Shown here: positions 12,797 through 14,243 of the stretch, in pieces
Position numbering within the stretch: the stretch's first letter is position 1
Layout: each line of letters opens with the position of its first letter
Assembly: GCA_002314885.1 (NCBI GenBank)
Contig: DCHT01000056.1
Location: forward strand, 19,236-33,478
Length of the DNA: 14,243 bases
From: Bacteroidales bacterium UBA1745
Lineage (GTDB): Bacteria > Bacteroidota > Bacteroidia > Bacteroidales > UBA932
Direction: 5' to 3'
Position numbers and translations under genes: made by a program
The notes under the pieces: generated by a model
Database searches by the model: none
Seen by the model: only the letters and a program-made list of their open reading frames with translations
Told to the model about the DNA's origin: nothing

Positions 12797-14243
12797 TGGA
12801 ACTCAGATTTGAAGATACGATATGCGCACCGGCCACCATTGCGGGAACCGGTGCCATTTCTTTGATACGTGTCAGCGGCCCTGAGACATTCAAAGTCGCC
12901 GACAAAGTAGTCAAATGCCTTAAAGGAACACTTGAGGAAGCACCTGGTTACCGATTGAAATTCGGAAAGATATACTCTTCCGATGGCTCGTTGGTGGACG
13001 AAGTGCTCGTCAGTGTATTCCACGCTCCCCACTCATATACTGGTGAGGATTCCGTGGAGATCAGCTGCCACGCGTCTGCATTCATCGTAGATGCTATTTT
13101 GCAACTGTTGATGGATGCCGGTGCACGTATGGCAATGCCTGGAGAGTTCACCAGGAGGGCTTTCGTGAACGGCAAGCTCGACCTCGCCCAGGCCGAAGCG
13201 GTTGCGGATGTCATTGCATCGCAAAACGCTGCATCTCATAGAGTTGCAATGAATCAGTTAAAGGGAGGCTTCTCATCGGAACTTAAGGAAATGAGGGCTG
13301 AATTGCTGAAGATCGTCTCCCTTATGGAACTGGAACTCGACTTCAGCGAAGAAGAAGTCGAATTCGCAGACAGACAGGCGCTTGTAGGGCTGGTAGACGC
13401 GACTCTCGCCCATATTTCAAAGCTGATCGAGTCATTCAGACTGGGCAATGCCATCAAGAACGGCATTCCGGTCGCAATAGTCGGTGCTGCGAACGCCGGA
13501 AAGAGTACACTTCTCAATGCCTTGCTAGGCGAAGACCGTGCAATTGTATCTGATATCGCCGGAACTACCCGCGATACAATTGAAGAATCACTTAATATAA
13601 GCGGCCATAACTTCAGGTTCATAGACACTGCCGGACTGCGAGAAACCGATGAAACAATTGAGAAGATCGGAATCGAAAGAAGCTATAAAATGCTCGAAAA
13701 AGCAGACATAGTTCTCGCCCTTTTCGACGCAACAGAGAGCCTTGAAACCATTGAAAAGAGCTTCAACGAGATCGTTTCACACGTCGATTTCAAGAATCAG
13801 AAATTTATTCCGATTATTAATAAGATAGATGACGCAAATCGCCTCGTGGCTGATGGTTATGGCTGGATGGAAATAGTTAACAAATTTGTTAATATAAAAA
13901 ACAATATTGTTACAAGTATTGATACTCCAAAGATTGATTGGTATTTAGCCATTTCAGCCTCAAATTATACCGGAATTGACTCCATAAAGGAAATGCTTTC
14001 CGATTATGCACAGAAGATTTCCGCAAACTGCGACGAAACCCTCGTCACAAACCTCCGTCATCTCGAAGCATTGAAGTCCTCACGCACTTCCCTCTCCCGT
14101 GTCCGTGACGGTCTGAATGCTCAGATCCCGACGGACCTTGTCGCCCAGGACATCCGTGAAACATTGTATTACCTCGGTAGCATTGTCGGAGAGATTTCGA
14201 CTGACGAAGTTCTGGGCAATATCTTCGAGCATTTCTGCATCGG
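12796..14243 (+). CDS. mnmE: tRNA uridine-5-carboxymethylaminomethyl modification GTPase MnmE (cut one or two codons before its end)
   Basis: MnmE works with MnmG to modify U34 in the wobble position of certain tRNAs, using GTP and a methylene-tetrahydrofolate-derived carbon. The ATG at 12796 shares its A with the rho stop codon. The 482 visible residues cover the folate-binding N-terminal domain (ending in MPGEFTRRAFVNGKLDLAQAEA-like sequence, about 116-137), the helical domain, and the inserted G domain: G1 GAANAGKST at 230-238, G2 GTTRD at 256-260, G3 DTAG at 277-280 and G4 NKID at 342-345. The frame reaches FCIG with the catalytic C481, just short of the usual final lysine, so the gene is a window cut and looks intact. 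Within the G domain an AT-rich patch (14 G+C of 60 at 13861-13920) carries two perfect palindromes. Confidence 0.97.
   Translation, partial: MELRFEDTICAPATIAGTGAISLIRVSGPETFKVADKVVKCLKGTLEEAPGYRLKFGKIYSSDGSLVDEVLVSVFHAPHSYTGEDSVEISCHASAFIVDAILQLLMDAGARMAMPGEFTRRAFVNGKLDLAQAEAVADVIASQNAASHRVAMNQLKGGFSSELKEMRAELLKIVSLMELELDFSEEEVEFADRQALVGLVDATLAHISKLIESFRLGNAIKNGIPVAIVGAANAGKSTLLNALLGEDRAIVSDIAGTTRDTIEESLNISGHNFRFIDTAGLRETDETIEKIGIERSYKMLEKADIVLALFDATESLETIEKSFNEIVSHVDFKNQKFIPIINKIDDANRLVADGYGWMEIVNKFVNIKNNIVTSIDTPKIDWYLAISASNYTGIDSIKEMLSDYAQKISANCDETLVTNLRHLEALKSSRTSLSRVRDGLNAQIPTDLVAQDIRETLYYLGSIVGEISTDEVLGNIFEHFCI
13877..13911. repeat. Two perfect AT-rich palindromes inside mnmE
   Basis: TTAACAAATTTGTTAA (13877-13892, 16 bp) and AACAATATTGTT (13900-13911, 12 bp) are each perfect palindromes. 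Both fit the 12-bp pattern AACAA-WW-TTGTT, and their centres are 21 bp apart, about two helical turns. They lie over codons 361-372 of mnmE, in an unusually AT-rich patch. Confidence 0.7.

Noticed and set aside
1..14243. Mobile element or phage insertion in the window
   Set aside because: All genes are conserved housekeeping genes with intact frames; no transposase, integrase, terminal repeats with target duplication, or tRNA attachment site was found.

Overview
The window is a stretch of ordinary chromosome from a member of the Bacteroidota, most likely a Bacteroidales with fairly GC-rich genes. The evidence is threefold. Start codons lack Shine-Dalgarno sequences and sit behind A/T-rich leaders. 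Several upstream regions carry the Bacteroidota sigma-factor promoter signature (TTTG, 19 nt, TAnnTTTG). The proteins are of Bacteroidota type: Rho with a very large disordered insertion, a 961-residue LptD-like protein with N-terminal RDSI/DSL repeats, BirA without a DNA-binding domain, and a rsfS-ftsH pair. No transposase, integrase, phage gene, CRISPR array, tRNA or rRNA was seen.

Layout from left to right. Positions 1-1323 (minus) hold ftsH, cut by the window edge, and rsfS, which form an operon. birA (plus) diverges from rsfS across a tight shared promoter region and ends at a bidirectional terminator near 2146-2194. pepD and rpe (minus) form a second operon. The 632-bp gap 4363-4994 is the only strongly non-genic structured region. 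It holds the pepD promoter, four imperfect 31-bp palindromes, two matched 12-bp inverted repeats, a 72% GC hairpin block and the dnaA terminator. dnaA (minus) occupies 4995-6416 and has a 295-bp AT-rich region upstream. An amidase_3-SPOR peptidoglycan amidase (minus) diverges from lptD (plus) across 70 bp. rho and mnmE (plus, overlapping TAATG) complete the window, and mnmE is cut only about one or two codons before its end.

Functionally the genes are core: membrane proteolysis and ribosome silencing (ftsH, rsfS), biotin attachment (birA), dipeptide use and the pentose phosphate pathway (pepD, rpe), replication initiation (dnaA), outer membrane and cell wall assembly (lptD, amidase), transcription termination (rho) and tRNA U34 modification (mnmE). 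Most genes left of about 7850 run leftwards and those to the right run rightwards. With dnaA and the AT-rich gap beside it, this would fit a nearby replication origin, but no convincing DnaA-box cluster was found.

I did not find a clear new multigene system. The best candidates for something undescribed are the palindrome/hairpin cluster at 4457-4969 (possibly a non-autonomous repeat element or a structured RNA), a twin operator-like palindrome inside mnmE, and the leader hairpin in front of rho.
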